Positions 39,901-48,290 are shown, counted from the first letter of the stretch. The stretch: 64,000 bases of DNA from Lunatimonas lonarensis (GCF_000390185.1 NZ_AQHR01000044.1:62001-126000); one strand, 5' to 3'. Notes: generated by a model not told the origin, from the sequence alone. Made by a program: numbers and translations.

Positions 39901-41256
39901 AATCAGCAGGGACGAGTCCTCGCAGACCTTTTCAAGAAGCTGTTGGAGGTTTGACATCAACCTACCGATGGTATCCGGATGAAACAAGTCTGCGTTATAG
40001 GTCCACTCAAACGAAAAGCCGGAGGCAGACCCCACGACGTTCAGAAAAATCTCGAAATTTTCGTAAGCCCTCGGGTCGTTCGAAAGGGTTGCCTCAAGTC
40101 CTTGAAAGTTCAAATCATCCCCTGGATCCACGTCCAAGTTCAGTACAAAGGGAACCAAGGGCACCCTTGAAAAATCCCTCACCCGCTGTATGGATTCCAG
40201 CAAGCTACCAAAAGTAAAACGCTGATGATCCAAGTCATCCAGCAACTCGCTCCGCCGCTGCTTTAGATAAGTCAAAAAGCTTTTTTCAGCCGTCACGGAA
40301 CTTTTGATGGGAAGTAAATTGACACAGTGTCCTACCAGACCAAAATCACCGTGCACCACCTGGCCTGCCGCAGGTAGTCCTATGACCACCTCCGTTGTCT
40401 TACAAGCATGGGATAACATTACTTCAATTCCGCTTAGCAGTACATTTACCGCGCTACAACCGGTGTCTTGTACGAGGTTTCGAATTCCGACCGCCGCTAA
40501 CTCACTAAGCAGGTATACCTTTCTGTCTGCCCGGTAGGTTCTGATTTCCGGACGTGGAAAATCGATGGGTAATGAAATATCTCGAGAATGCCCGGCGAAT
40601 TTCTTTTGCCAGTACTGCTGTACCAGCCTATAAGCCGGAGATTTCTCAAATTCCAATTGCTGCAAGGCATATTGTGAAAAATCAGGCTCCTGATTAGGTC
40701 CCGCAGGATATCCAGCTTGCAATAGCGAGTAATTCTTGCCAAGTTCGCTGGCGATTACATTTAAGGACCAACCGTCACAAATGATATGATGGGCGGTTAT
40801 ATTTAATACGAAATCTTCTTCCCTCTTTTTCAAGAGGGTAAACCGGATCAAAGGACCTTCGAATAGGTCAAAACTGCGCAGCGCATTCTGTTGGTAAAAA
40901 CCAGAAATTTTGTCCTCCTGTTCATCTACCGGCAATACCGAAAAATCCAGCACTTCAAACTCCAGCTTCCCATCAAGGTTTACCATGACACTCTCCCCGT
41001 TTCGGCTTATTCTACTGCGAAGGGATTGGTGGCCTTTTATCAAAATGGCCAGGCTCTGCCTTAACCTATCTACATTCAGTCTACCCCGCATATGGAGCGA
41101 GATAGCCTGATTATAGGCTAAATTAGCCGGTTCTCCGCCCACCATACAGGCCAGCCAGATTTCCTTCTGAGGGGCAATCATAGGAAACACCCGCTCAATA
41201 GCGTTACCGGCGAATGGATTGAATCCCACCGCCGTTGTCTTCATTTGGTCGTTCAT
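33988..41256 (-). CDS. Non-ribosomal peptide synthetase, C-A-T-C-A-T-TE
   Basis: This 2422-residue protein has two elongation modules and a release domain. C1 has HHIICDG at 156-162. A1 has TSGSTG at 630-635. T1 is primed at S1022. C2 has HHIVCDG at 1218-1224. A2 has TSGSTG at 1689-1694. T2 is primed at S2109. The thioesterase has a complete triad S2239 (GYSFGG), D2266 and H2400. No epimerase, methyltransferase or reductase domain is present. Pocket residues read by hand give about D-I-N-Q-V-T-G-V-W for A1 (small residue possible) and D-V-Q-F-M-A-Q-V-V for A2 (proline-like). Both are low-confidence. It follows the hybrid gene by 12 bases and leads into the PPTase. Confidence 0.95.
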   Translation of the reverse strand: MNDQMKTTAVGFNPFAGNAIERVFPMIAPQKEIWLACMVGGEPANLAYNQAISLHMRGRLNVDRLRQSLAILIKGHQSLRSRISRNGESVMVNLDGKLEFEVLDFSVLPVDEQEDKISGFYQQNALRSFDLFEGPLIRFTLLKKREEDFVLNITAHHIICDGWSLNVIASELGKNYSLLQAGYPAGPNQEPDFSQYALQQLEFEKSPAYRLVQQYWQKKFAGHSRDISLPIDFPRPEIRTYRADRKVYLLSELAAVGIRNLVQDTGCSAVNVLLSGIEVMLSHACKTTEVVIGLPAAGQVVHGDFGLVGHCVNLLPIKSSVTAEKSFLTYLKQRRSELLDDLDHQRFTFGSLLESIQRVRDFSRVPLVPFVLNLDVDPGDDLNFQGLEATLSNDPRAYENFEIFLNVVGSASGFSFEWTYNADLFHPDTIGRLMSNLQQLLEKVCEDSSLLISSLGVGQMAVENTEVFSTFLPRDYALDQTFQQFFSDIVRRYPEHPAASFGSKEVDYQALDQITNQLANYLIGNGAGVGTVVGLAVDRSLEMLISVISIFKTGATYLPLDPEFPADRLSYMVENAKAQLVLVNEKHRLSISSSALSIDLESLFPLLANERTDNPGILVGPEDVAYILYTSGSTGRPKGVMVTHRNLTNLLQSLKEDFGLAVGDRWLAVSTISFDIAFNELLFPLVSGATVVVGDSQLVKDGRRLVEMIKEQEITVLQATPPTWRLMLLDEWNFHDRLRAVSTGEALPKDLAEKLLPKVRELWNGYGPTETTVWSSLAKITVLDRGVTIGKPIGNTTFYLLDTDGHPVRNGEPGELYIGGLGVSKGYLHLPELTAERFLHDPFSAHMGGRMYKTGDLVKGLSDGEFLCLGRLDNQVKIRGYRIELEEIEYALQKLDGIQQAVVGVREFGPGDDRLVAFIKPQIADAGLFEAFQNVWRKQLKEVLPPYMVPAGWVMMEEFPLTPNKKIDRAALPNPQKTLLTKPKDTAVLSPGEEQLVQIWSEVLGVSLISREDNFFELGGHSLTAVKVISRLEGVLGKKIPVVALFKYPVFGDFAANMLDEGLAPSSNSPTPTVPLVELPEMVDLTFDATEPQSEIFAACLLGGVEANKAYNLSFSLELKGSLNVPAFERALTYLQRHESLRARFSEDGTRVEVSADAKVPYQFSDVSGLEPEEIEAFIHQFKLDSVNQLFDLQVGPLARFSLIKTSERSHLFTIMVHHIVCDGWSIDNLFRELGHSYQKLIKGEPLSGALPPAYSRFASERQVYYQSDAYRETGNYWKEKFEDGFPVLELPTDQERLPNRSFNSKRLDFFVPTTYLFPSGNSAGFLGANTSTFLRIVLEVLLYKVSRQSDLITGMPVAGHLEHPDFFEMVGHCVNMLPVRAALSGDTSFQDYLARRKDEILLDFQHQGYTYGSMLKDLPISREASRPPMISFVMNFEKAEELGPLYTGLDVRLISNPRAYEHFEVVLNINEVSGGFWFNWSFQTALFSPVSIERWHKNFMEIAKEVASDSTVTLGKLPLIYDTGFRPARVGGPTKALKNGFLQILDEVVARFPDRHALSMGDEVLTYFELDRKSNQLARFLVEKGIRPNDRIGIYMDRSLEQMVVVLAILKAGATYVPLDISYPDERIYAILAHADLKMVFSRSRRSWKFEHGLVVSSDKIYSMAAGFEDAPLLERPNQEQMVYVLHTSGSTGQPKGVCMGYTALSNLIQWQLEGSGSSPEWSTVQFSPITFDVSFQEIFSTWCSGGTLVLISDEERLDAYRLLEILINRNINRLFQPFVALQSLCEAAVNRKACPVSLREVMTAGEQLQVTPQVVAFFQQLDGALLFNQYGPTETHVVTELRLEGDPANWPALPGIGKPIDNTTIILLDEQLNEVGLGQVGELCVAGLSLADRYLGSEQLTMDKFPIWTDHRGVEQRIYRTGDSAMVNWDGSLVFLGRKDDQVKIRGYRVELGEIEAVINSLPFVIQSVVKVQKNAVGQNELIAYIQSDRLDHPVRSDGSALLADFSVFDLPEKEAQLLRDALKSRLPDYMHPKVAVLVTGFKKTSSGKIDRKALPQVEVAELLVRGTAYFPPGTSNERLICQVWSKWLNLKEISIKDNFFELGGYSLIGIKIMAELEKLTGVRLPLISLFNNPTVEKLASLLEPDQDRIAWDSLVPIKPQGTKRPIYIVHGGGLNVTPYYKLVSRMDAEQPIYGIQAMGLNGIDQPFETIEEMASHYLSEILDQNPYGPYNLAGYSFGGVIAFEMAQQLVRMGKKVDKLILFDTYANQHERPTGLVGKVIDGIREELGKRYIEFNLLWRHPRVFKNKKVNSFRKKRAALMRILGTSQQTEADGILATQERIIAVNKKAALNYKAQKYDGSIYFFRAGIWDFYEKDLTYLGWRPFVNEIKVIPSLGEHVAMFNDENVDLLAKNLQQVLDE

Positions 41257-41268
41257 TGCAAAAAAATA

Positions 41269-44200
41269 TTAACTAAGTTGGAAATAACTTCCCGGATTGT
41301 TTTCATCTTCCAAAAACCAAGCGGGATTGCCGCTTTGGTCAACTCCCAGCCTGGCATTGGGCACAGGTGGATGGCTCGAGTCTAGGACTACCGAAGCCGT
41401 GGGCGATTGGTTAGGTACAGCGATACTGGTTTCTAGGGCTATCTGCTCCCGCAGCAAGGCCAACAATTTCTCTGGAGAGGCATACTCCTCGTTCAGCTGG
41501 CGGAAAGATATCGGCACTTCAAAGGCCCTTTTGATAGTAAAGGCAAGCTGGGTCAACAGTAACGAGTCAAAACCCTGCTGCAAAAAAGACCTACCTAGAT
41601 GGATTTGGTCTATGGAAATACCAGAAGCATTTGATAGAATATCCATCAACTTATCCAAAATGGGATCTGAATCAGCAGAAAGCAAAGCTGGATCCGCAGG
41701 TTTATCTGGCCTAGTGCCCGTATTGGTTTGCTCATCCAATTCAATACGCTGATCTGAATAAAGCACCCTGCCTGGCTCTACCCAGCAGCGGATAGTTTCG
41801 AAAGCGTAGTGGGGTAATTTGCATGTCCGATTCGGATGCCTTCCGTAAAACGAGTTCCAATCCGGTTGATAGCCGCGCAGCCAAAGCTCTCCAAGAGTTT
41901 GCAATACTTTTGAGAGTTCACTATCTCCGCTTTTTCCATCAAGGGTGTGAAAAACGCCGTTCAGTTTACTTCCGATTTGCTGACGTGCCAGCGCACTGGT
42001 CACGGTACCAGGCCCAACCTCCAACAGCAAAGGACTATCCAATGTAGCCACTACCTCCAACGCATCGGAAAAAAGAACCGCTTGCCTTAGATGTTTTGCC
42101 CAATATGCCGGATCCGTCGCTTCCTCTTCTTTTAACCAACTCCCCGTAACGGTAGAAACGATTGGAATAGTAGGCCTTGATAATGCTACCCCATTTACGA
42201 TTTCCAAAAACGTTTCCACAATAGGATCCATCATATGGGAATGGAACGCATGGCTCGTCGAAAGCACCCGGTTGGGAATTCCGGATACATCCAACTTCTT
42301 AGAAAAATCAGCAATGGCTACGTCTTCGCCTGCAACGACGACCGCCGCCGGGCTGTTGATTGCGGCAACAGAAAGATCCGCAGGAAGCATACCTTTTAGC
42401 TCTTCAACACCTTTCCTAACCGACAGCATGCTACCTTTAGGTAGTTCAGAGACCATCTTGCCTCTTAGGCTTACCAAATAAAGGGCGTCTTCCAAACTGA
42501 ATACACCTGCCAAATGGGCTGCCACAAACTCTCCTATGCTGTGGCCGCACATAACCGACGGACGAACTCCCCAACTCATCCAAAGTTGGGACAAGGCATA
42601 GCTGGTGACAAAAATGGCCGGCTGGGTATAGTTGGTAGTGTGGATTTTGTTCGCTTCCTCATCATTTCCGGACTTCGTAAAGATTATGTCCCGGATATCC
42701 TCTCCCATATACCTTTCCAATATCAGGGCGCAGGAATCAATGGCTTTCTGATAGACCGGTTCAGACTGGTACAGTTCCCGTCCCATATTGGCAAACTGTG
42801 CTCCCTGTCCCGGAAAGGTAAACACCATATCCCCGTGGAGATGGGTCAATTCGTTGGAAAAAATATTCGTAGTCTTAGGATCTGCCAACTGACTTTTCAA
42901 TTGCCCGATGGAATCAGCCACCAAAAAACTCCTAAAGTTAAAGGCTGCACGCTTGGTGTGAAGGGTGGCTGCTATTTCCTCCAGCGTTGCTTCCGGATGT
43001 CGATCCAAAAATTGCAAGAGCCTCGCTTTGTACATCCTAAGGCTGTTTTCAGACTTGGCACTCCAAGAAATCAACTGAAACGGCCTCGAGTTCAAAACAG
43101 GTGAAATAGGACGATCATACCCCTGTAAGATCACGTGGACATTGGTGCCACCCACTCCAAAGGAGCTTACGCCGGCCAGCCTAACGGCTTGTTGCTCCCA
43201 CCTGCGATTGGATGCATTGACGAAAAAAGGACTATGGGCAAAATCGATGGCAGGATTTGGGGTAGTAAAGCCCAATGAAGCCGGAATGATTTTCTTGCTG
43301 AGTGCCAAGGCCGTTTTAATGGTTCCTGCAACCCCAGCCGCAGCCGTCAAATGGCCGATGTTACTCTTGACCGAACCGATAGCACAGTATTGTTTGCTAT
43401 CCTGTACATCAAAAGCTAGTTTTAACCCTTCTATTTCAATGGGATCACCAATGGGCGTGCCCGTACCATGGGCCTCCACATATTGAATATCCATTGGGTC
43501 AACATCAGCATCTTCTAGGGCCATCCGTATAGCCCCTGCCTGACCAGAGGAACTTGGGGCAGTAAAACTTCCCTTTCCACCTCCGTCGTTGTTTACGCCA
43601 ATTCCTTTGATTACTCCATATATGTAATCGCCGTCCTCAACCGCAACTTCAAAATCCTTTAGCAATACCACACCTGCCCCATCATTGAACAAAGTGCCGG
43701 TTGATCCATTTTGGAAGGGCATGCAGTGACCGTCCGCACTAAGCATGGATCCCTCTTCGTAAAGATGGCCTACTTTGTAAGGAGAAGCCACCGACGCACC
43801 CCCTGCCAATGCCATGCTGCACTTGCCGGAGCGAATCGACTCCACCGCCTGTGCTATTGCCAACAAAGAGGTCGAACAGGCCGAATATACACTTACCGCA
43901 GGACCCTTAAGGTCAAGATGGTAGGCTGTACGGGAAGCGATATAATCTTTTTCGTTTACCGTTGCTACTTGAAAAGTACCGACCTGCTGAATCAAATCTG
44001 GATGATGCAGCACGTTGTTCAAATAATACCCGTTCGAATAACAGCCGGCAAAAACACCGATTTGGTCGTGACCGTTTTGCGGGAAATAACCTCCATCTTC
44101 CAACGCTTCCCACGCTAGCTGCAAAAATACCCGCTGCTGCGGATCCATCAGTGCGGCAAGTTTTGGAGAGATCCCGAAAAAACCGGGGTCAAAGTACTCC

Positions 44201-46215
44201 ACACCGTTAATTATCCCCCTTGCTTTTACGTAGGACGGATCCTTTCTCAGGGAATCCGGTACCGAAGGATCCAACTCATGTTCCTCAAAAAACGTGATCG
44301 TTTCCTCACCATTTTCCAGAACGCTCCAAAAATCCTCTACCGTATCTGCCCCCGGAAAACGTCCAGCCATCCCGATGATAGCTATTGCACCACCCGATGT
44401 CTTAGTTTGCTCTGATTTAGGGATAGCCCGGTTAGGCTGACGTTGGGGTTCAAAAAAACCGGCTATCCCCGCCACGGTGGGTGTCTGGTACAATCGGGTG
44501 ATGGGCAAGCGCTTGCCCAGATGATGGGAGATCTCTGCCACCAGTTTTTGGGCCAAAAGGGAATTACCTCCCAATTCGAAAAAATGATCATCCGCCCCAA
44601 CTTGATCAAACTGAAGCACACTGCAAACCAAACTAGCCAACTGCGATTCGATTCCAGCTTTTGGCTTTCGGAACAGTGTCTTAAGGTTAGGTCGCTTGTG
44701 AACAGGTGCCGGAAGTTGCTTTCTATCTACCTTTCCACTGCTGGTGGTAGGAAATTCGTCCAACTGAATAAAAAAGGAGGGAACCATATAATCAGGAAGC
44801 GTTCGCAATAGATGCTCACGCAACGCCTCCACCTCCAGTGGCAGTCCCTCCATGATGACATAGGCCACCAGATACTTCTTACCGGCCACTTCTTCCCGCG
44901 CTAATACCACCGCTTGGCTGACAGAAGGGATCTGCATCAACGCGATTTCTATTTCGGATAGCTCTATGCGGTTTCCCCTTATTTTGACCTGCTGATCTCT
45001 CCTCCCTTCAAATTGGAGGTTCCCATCCGGAAGCCACCTGCCTAGATCCCCTGTACGATATATCCTATGAGATCGGTTCTCTTTATCAACCCATTCCACA
45101 AACGAGGCAGCTGTAATTTCCGGGTTGTTCAAATAGCCGTTAGCAACCTGTACCCCGCCCACACATATTTCACCACTATCTCCTGTGGCTACTTCCTGCA
45201 GCTGTTCATCCAGTAAAACTATCGACACTCCTGACAGCGGCTTCCCTATACTAGGCAATTCATCCCAAAAGGCAGGATCACCCTTCAGTGCCAGTTCGGT
45301 AACATAAATGCAGGTTTCGGTAGGCCCGTACTTATTGTTGAACCTGCACCCGTTCAGCTGCTGAAAAAGAGTCCTAACTGGTGGGGTAATCTTGAGCGTC
45401 TCTCCCGCCGTAGTAATCTCTATCAGGCTCTGGGGAAACAACTGAGACCTAGCGGCCTCCTCGGCGAAGTACTGTAGCTCGACAAAAGGGAGGTATAAAC
45501 GGTTGATTTCCTCCTCAATGATATAGTCCAAAAGAGCCCTGGAATCCAGCCTGAGTTCCTCTCCCAAAAGATAGAGGGTTCCCCCGGTGACCAAGGGAAC
45601 GAATATTTCATCCAACGAAACATCAAATCCAATATGGCAAAATTGTGCGGTTTTTGAACCGGATCTCGCTTCCGACGTCCTGATATGATGTCCCAAAAAA
45701 CTGACCAGTCCGGCATGCGGAACGCATACACCCTTGGGTGTTCCCGTGGAACCAGAGGTGTAGAGAATGCACGCATTTTCCTGCCTTGTCACTTTAGTCA
45801 AATCAAAACCAGGAGTAGAATGAGTAAAATTCAAAGAAAGCGCAGCCAAACCGAGGTCTTCAAAAAAAACGGATTCCTCTTCCAAACAAACTGCCACCTT
45901 AAGATTGGAATTTGCGACTACCTGGGCTAACCGAGCCAGGGGATACGTAGGATCCAAGGGCACATAGGCCTTCCCCGCCTTTAAAATACCAAGAATACCG
46001 ACGACCAAATCCAAGTTTCTGGTGGTACTCAATCCAATCAGCCCTTCGCCTGGAAACAACCGAAGTATCTCATCGCCGAGTGCCTCAGCACGCTCATTCA
46101 ATTGGCCATACGTTAGCGATTCTGATCGAAAAACAAGGGCAATCGTATCTCCTTTTCTCCCCGCTATTTTCTCCACCATTTCGTGGATATACAAGTGCTT
46201 ATCTTCCCTTTCCAT
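41269..46215 (-). CDS. Hybrid NRPS-PKS loading/extension protein, A-T-KS-AT-ACP
   Basis: ATG 46215 gives 1648 residues; the frame runs 29 codons further to a TTG in AT-rich DNA. A starter A domain (TSGSTG 153-158) and T domain (S552) load an amino acid. A ketosynthase (C780, H916, H955) and an acyltransferase (S1226) extend it. The AT specificity motif HAFH at 1322-1325 is the malonyl type. An ACP (S1551) and a C-terminal tail resembling linkers before condensation domains follow. No KR, DH or ER is present, so the beta-keto group should remain. A-domain pocket residues read about D-V-D-Y-T-A-K-I-Y, which I do not recognise. It is the first gene of the operon. Confidence 0.94.
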   Translation of the reverse strand: MEREDKHLYIHEMVEKIAGRKGDTIALVFRSESLTYGQLNERAEALGDEILRLFPGEGLIGLSTTRNLDLVVGILGILKAGKAYVPLDPTYPLARLAQVVANSNLKVAVCLEEESVFFEDLGLAALSLNFTHSTPGFDLTKVTRQENACILYTSGSTGTPKGVCVPHAGLVSFLGHHIRTSEARSGSKTAQFCHIGFDVSLDEIFVPLVTGGTLYLLGEELRLDSRALLDYIIEEEINRLYLPFVELQYFAEEAARSQLFPQSLIEITTAGETLKITPPVRTLFQQLNGCRFNNKYGPTETCIYVTELALKGDPAFWDELPSIGKPLSGVSIVLLDEQLQEVATGDSGEICVGGVQVANGYLNNPEITAASFVEWVDKENRSHRIYRTGDLGRWLPDGNLQFEGRRDQQVKIRGNRIELSEIEIALMQIPSVSQAVVLAREEVAGKKYLVAYVIMEGLPLEVEALREHLLRTLPDYMVPSFFIQLDEFPTTSSGKVDRKQLPAPVHKRPNLKTLFRKPKAGIESQLASLVCSVLQFDQVGADDHFFELGGNSLLAQKLVAEISHHLGKRLPITRLYQTPTVAGIAGFFEPQRQPNRAIPKSEQTKTSGGAIAIIGMAGRFPGADTVEDFWSVLENGEETITFFEEHELDPSVPDSLRKDPSYVKARGIINGVEYFDPGFFGISPKLAALMDPQQRVFLQLAWEALEDGGYFPQNGHDQIGVFAGCYSNGYYLNNVLHHPDLIQQVGTFQVATVNEKDYIASRTAYHLDLKGPAVSVYSACSTSLLAIAQAVESIRSGKCSMALAGGASVASPYKVGHLYEEGSMLSADGHCMPFQNGSTGTLFNDGAGVVLLKDFEVAVEDGDYIYGVIKGIGVNNDGGGKGSFTAPSSSGQAGAIRMALEDADVDPMDIQYVEAHGTGTPIGDPIEIEGLKLAFDVQDSKQYCAIGSVKSNIGHLTAAAGVAGTIKTALALSKKIIPASLGFTTPNPAIDFAHSPFFVNASNRRWEQQAVRLAGVSSFGVGGTNVHVILQGYDRPISPVLNSRPFQLISWSAKSENSLRMYKARLLQFLDRHPEATLEEIAATLHTKRAAFNFRSFLVADSIGQLKSQLADPKTTNIFSNELTHLHGDMVFTFPGQGAQFANMGRELYQSEPVYQKAIDSCALILERYMGEDIRDIIFTKSGNDEEANKIHTTNYTQPAIFVTSYALSQLWMSWGVRPSVMCGHSIGEFVAAHLAGVFSLEDALYLVSLRGKMVSELPKGSMLSVRKGVEELKGMLPADLSVAAINSPAAVVVAGEDVAIADFSKKLDVSGIPNRVLSTSHAFHSHMMDPIVETFLEIVNGVALSRPTIPIVSTVTGSWLKEEEATDPAYWAKHLRQAVLFSDALEVVATLDSPLLLEVGPGTVTSALARQQIGSKLNGVFHTLDGKSGDSELSKVLQTLGELWLRGYQPDWNSFYGRHPNRTCKLPHYAFETIRCWVEPGRVLYSDQRIELDEQTNTGTRPDKPADPALLSADSDPILDKLMDILSNASGISIDQIHLGRSFLQQGFDSLLLTQLAFTIKRAFEVPISFRQLNEEYASPEKLLALLREQIALETSIAVPNQSPTASVVLDSSHPPVPNARLGVDQSGNPAWFLEDENNPGSYFQLS

Positions 46216-46736
46216 AACTCCAATCCTAGCTTTCTGAAAAACAAACCGTTGTAAAGCTAGGAAACCAAAATCACTTTCAAAAATATTTTTTATGTATTTC
46301 AAAAAATATTTTTATTATATAATTTTACAATTTTTTTATTTTGTTAAATTTATTTTTTTTTAACATTTAAATAATTTATCTATGTATTAAATCTTTATTT
46401 TTAATTAATGATTAATATTTAGGGTTCGTTTTTATGTATTTGAATTACATTTTTTTTGGTTTTTTAGTAAGTCTAACTTCACCTCCATGTAAACCAGAGT
46501 GAAATAAACCAATTTTAACAGTGTTAACTTTTTAAAAGACTCGACGTACACCCAAAAAATGAACCCCAAAAATTTGGTTGCCAACGTGATTTGCAGCCAA
46601 AATAAAACGCTCATCAAATTTTTTGACAATATTTTATTTATGATCTCCGGGATAAGTTCATTTTTTTTTATCTTGTCCGAGCAAATCAGTAAATCAACCT
46701 AAAAACATTTTCACAAATCATCAAAACCCAAAGTCA
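46216..46736. other. AT-rich divergent intergenic region with direct repeats
   Basis: The 520 bases between the biosynthetic operon and the MFS gene are extremely AT-rich from about 46260 to 46450. Direct copies of TTTCAAAAA(A)TATTTTTTAT lie at about 46275-46293 and 46297-46315, 22 bases apart. A 65-codon minus-strand frame at 46432-46629 looks spurious. Promoters for both directions should lie here, but no exact TAnnTTTG was found. Confidence 0.5.
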
Positions 46737-47978
46737 ATGAACGAAAACATTAACCGAAGCGCGCTTTTTAACGGAAGCTGCTTTGCCTTGATCACCACCG
46801 CCTTTACGTTCGCCATCCGGGCGGGGATCCTTCCCCAGCTAGGGGAACAGTTTGGCCTCAGTGCCGAGCAACTGGGCTTTATCAATTCGATGTGGTTTTT
46901 GGGATTCCCCATTTCCATGATTATCGGAGGGTTGGTTTACCATTCCTTCGGTCCTGCCAACATCATGCGGGTAGCATTTGTAGCGCACACCCTTGGTATT
47001 TTGCTAACCATCTATGCGGGTGGCTACACGACACTGTTGATTTCCACGCTCTTTATAGGGTTTGGAAACGGCTGTACGGAAGCTGCCTGTAACCCAATGA
47101 TCGCTGACATGTATTCTGGTGACAAGCTGAACAAAATGCTGAACCGCTTCCACATGTGGTTCCCCGGAGGTATCATGCTTGGCGCGATCATCTCAAACAT
47201 CATGACCAGTATGGGCGGTGCCATGGGCGCATGGCAAACCCAAATGTGGGTATTGATGATTCCAACTATCATCTACGCGGTTCTGTTCTACGGTAAAGCA
47301 TTCCCCAAGCCAAAAGTGGAGGGCGTTACTTCCCTGGCAGAGAACTTCAAAGCAATGGTGAGCCCGGTGTTTATATTTTTGTTTTTCACCATGGCCCTTA
47401 CCGCCATCACTGAATTCGGACCACAACAGTGGGTTAACATCGTGTTGAGTAAGAGTGGTGCAAATGCCATGTTGATCTTGGCCCTGACCACCGGTATCAT
47501 GGCAGTAGGCCGCTTCTTTGCCGGCCCGGTAGTGGCCAAGCTAGGGCAAACGGGCGTCCTTTTGGGTGGTGCCATCCTTTCTACACTAGGTATCTACCTG
47601 TTCAGTGTGGTAACAGGAGGTGTTGCCTATTTCGCGGCAATCATTTTTGCATTGGGAGTATGTTACTTCTGGCCGGTAATGATCGGCGCGGTTGCGCAGC
47701 GGGTTCCTCTTAGTGGTGCATTGGGCATGTCCATCATCGGAGGTATCGGCATGTTTTCCACTGCCATTTTCCAACCTATTATTGGCGGATGGATCGATGG
47801 CAATATGGCTGAAAAATCAGCTCAAGGATTGACAGGGGAAGAACTTGAACTAGTGGCCGGGCAGGCAACACTGCTAAACATGGTGGCCTTTCCAGGTATC
47901 CTGATCGTGTTATTCCTTATCTTCTTTTTCTGGCAGAAAAACGTAAAGGCACCCGTAGGTGTAGAAGCCGTACACTAA
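46737..47978 (+). CDS. Major facilitator superfamily transporter
   Basis: This 413-residue inner-membrane protein has the twelve-helix MFS pattern. Its start (CFALITTAFTFAIRAGILPQ) and the segment NGCTEAACNPMIADMY resemble Bacteroidota sugar-type MFS permeases rather than drug exporters. The Glu and Asn of that segment are typical of proton-sugar symporters. It is divergent from the NRPS-PKS operon. A role in exporting the product cannot be excluded, but similarity points to solute import. A strong terminator closes the gene. Confidence 0.88.
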   Translation: MNENINRSALFNGSCFALITTAFTFAIRAGILPQLGEQFGLSAEQLGFINSMWFLGFPISMIIGGLVYHSFGPANIMRVAFVAHTLGILLTIYAGGYTTLLISTLFIGFGNGCTEAACNPMIADMYSGDKLNKMLNRFHMWFPGGIMLGAIISNIMTSMGGAMGAWQTQMWVLMIPTIIYAVLFYGKAFPKPKVEGVTSLAENFKAMVSPVFIFLFFTMALTAITEFGPQQWVNIVLSKSGANAMLILALTTGIMAVGRFFAGPVVAKLGQTGVLLGGAILSTLGIYLFSVVTGGVAYFAAIIFALGVCYFWPVMIGAVAQRVPLSGALGMSIIGGIGMFSTAIFQPIIGGWIDGNMAEKSAQGLTGEELELVAGQATLLNMVAFPGILIVLFLIFFFWQKNVKAPVGVEAVH

Positions 47979-48002
47979 TTTTAATTTCACTATAAAAAAC
48001 CC

Positions 48003-48035
48003 AAGGGCAGTCAACCGGCGTTGACTGCCCTTTTT
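48003..48035 (+). terminator. Rho-independent terminator after the MFS gene
   Basis: A perfect thirteen-pair stem (AAGGGCAGTCAAC with GTTGACTGCCCTT) has a four-base CGGC loop and a T-run. It lies 25 bases after the MFS stop codon. Confidence 0.9.
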
Positions 48036-48047
48036 ATTCCCCTTTTT

Positions 48048-48290
48048 GTGAATACCCCACCATCTAGAAGTGATTCTTGCCGACCTTTGACCATCCATCT
48101 CCATAGTTGTTCTAGAGAGGCATGGTGTACCTGCGGACTGAGTGCTAGCCATCCATTCTGCAATGGATCCCATCGCCAAACGAGCCATAAACCGCTTAAA
48201 TTTTCCCCCTCCAATGACGGCGAATACCAGATCTGTACCTGTCAAAAAACCCAAAACCCACCCTATTGCGATGGAAGGCAAAAAACATAG
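48048..48290 (+). CDS. Double CDGSH-type iron-sulfur protein
   Basis: The only start codons in the frame are GTG 48048 and a TTG inside the terminator at 48021; the GTG gives 80 residues. Two mitoNEET-like motifs are seen: CTCGLSASHPFCNGSH and CTCQKTQNPPYCDGRQ. The first has all four 2Fe-2S ligands (C-x-C...C...H), with Asn for Asp. The second lacks the final His, which reads Gln. Small soluble proteins of this type bind redox-active, pH-sensitive clusters. The N-terminus (about 20 residues) is short for the family. The gene begins right behind the MFS terminator and is independent of it. Confidence 0.7.
   Translation: MNTPPSRSDSCRPLTIHLHSCSREAWCTCGLSASHPFCNGSHRQTSHKPLKFSPSNDGEYQICTCQKTQNPPYCDGRQKT

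Noticed and set aside
46432-46629. A 65-codon minus-strand frame between the NRPS-PKS and MFS genes
   Set aside because: It lies in AT-rich DNA, has low-complexity composition and no recognisable pattern, and no terminator or promoter supports it.
46737-47978. MFS transporter considered as the exporter of the NRPS-PKS product
   Set aside because: Its conserved segments resemble sugar-type symporters, and divergence alone does not establish a link.
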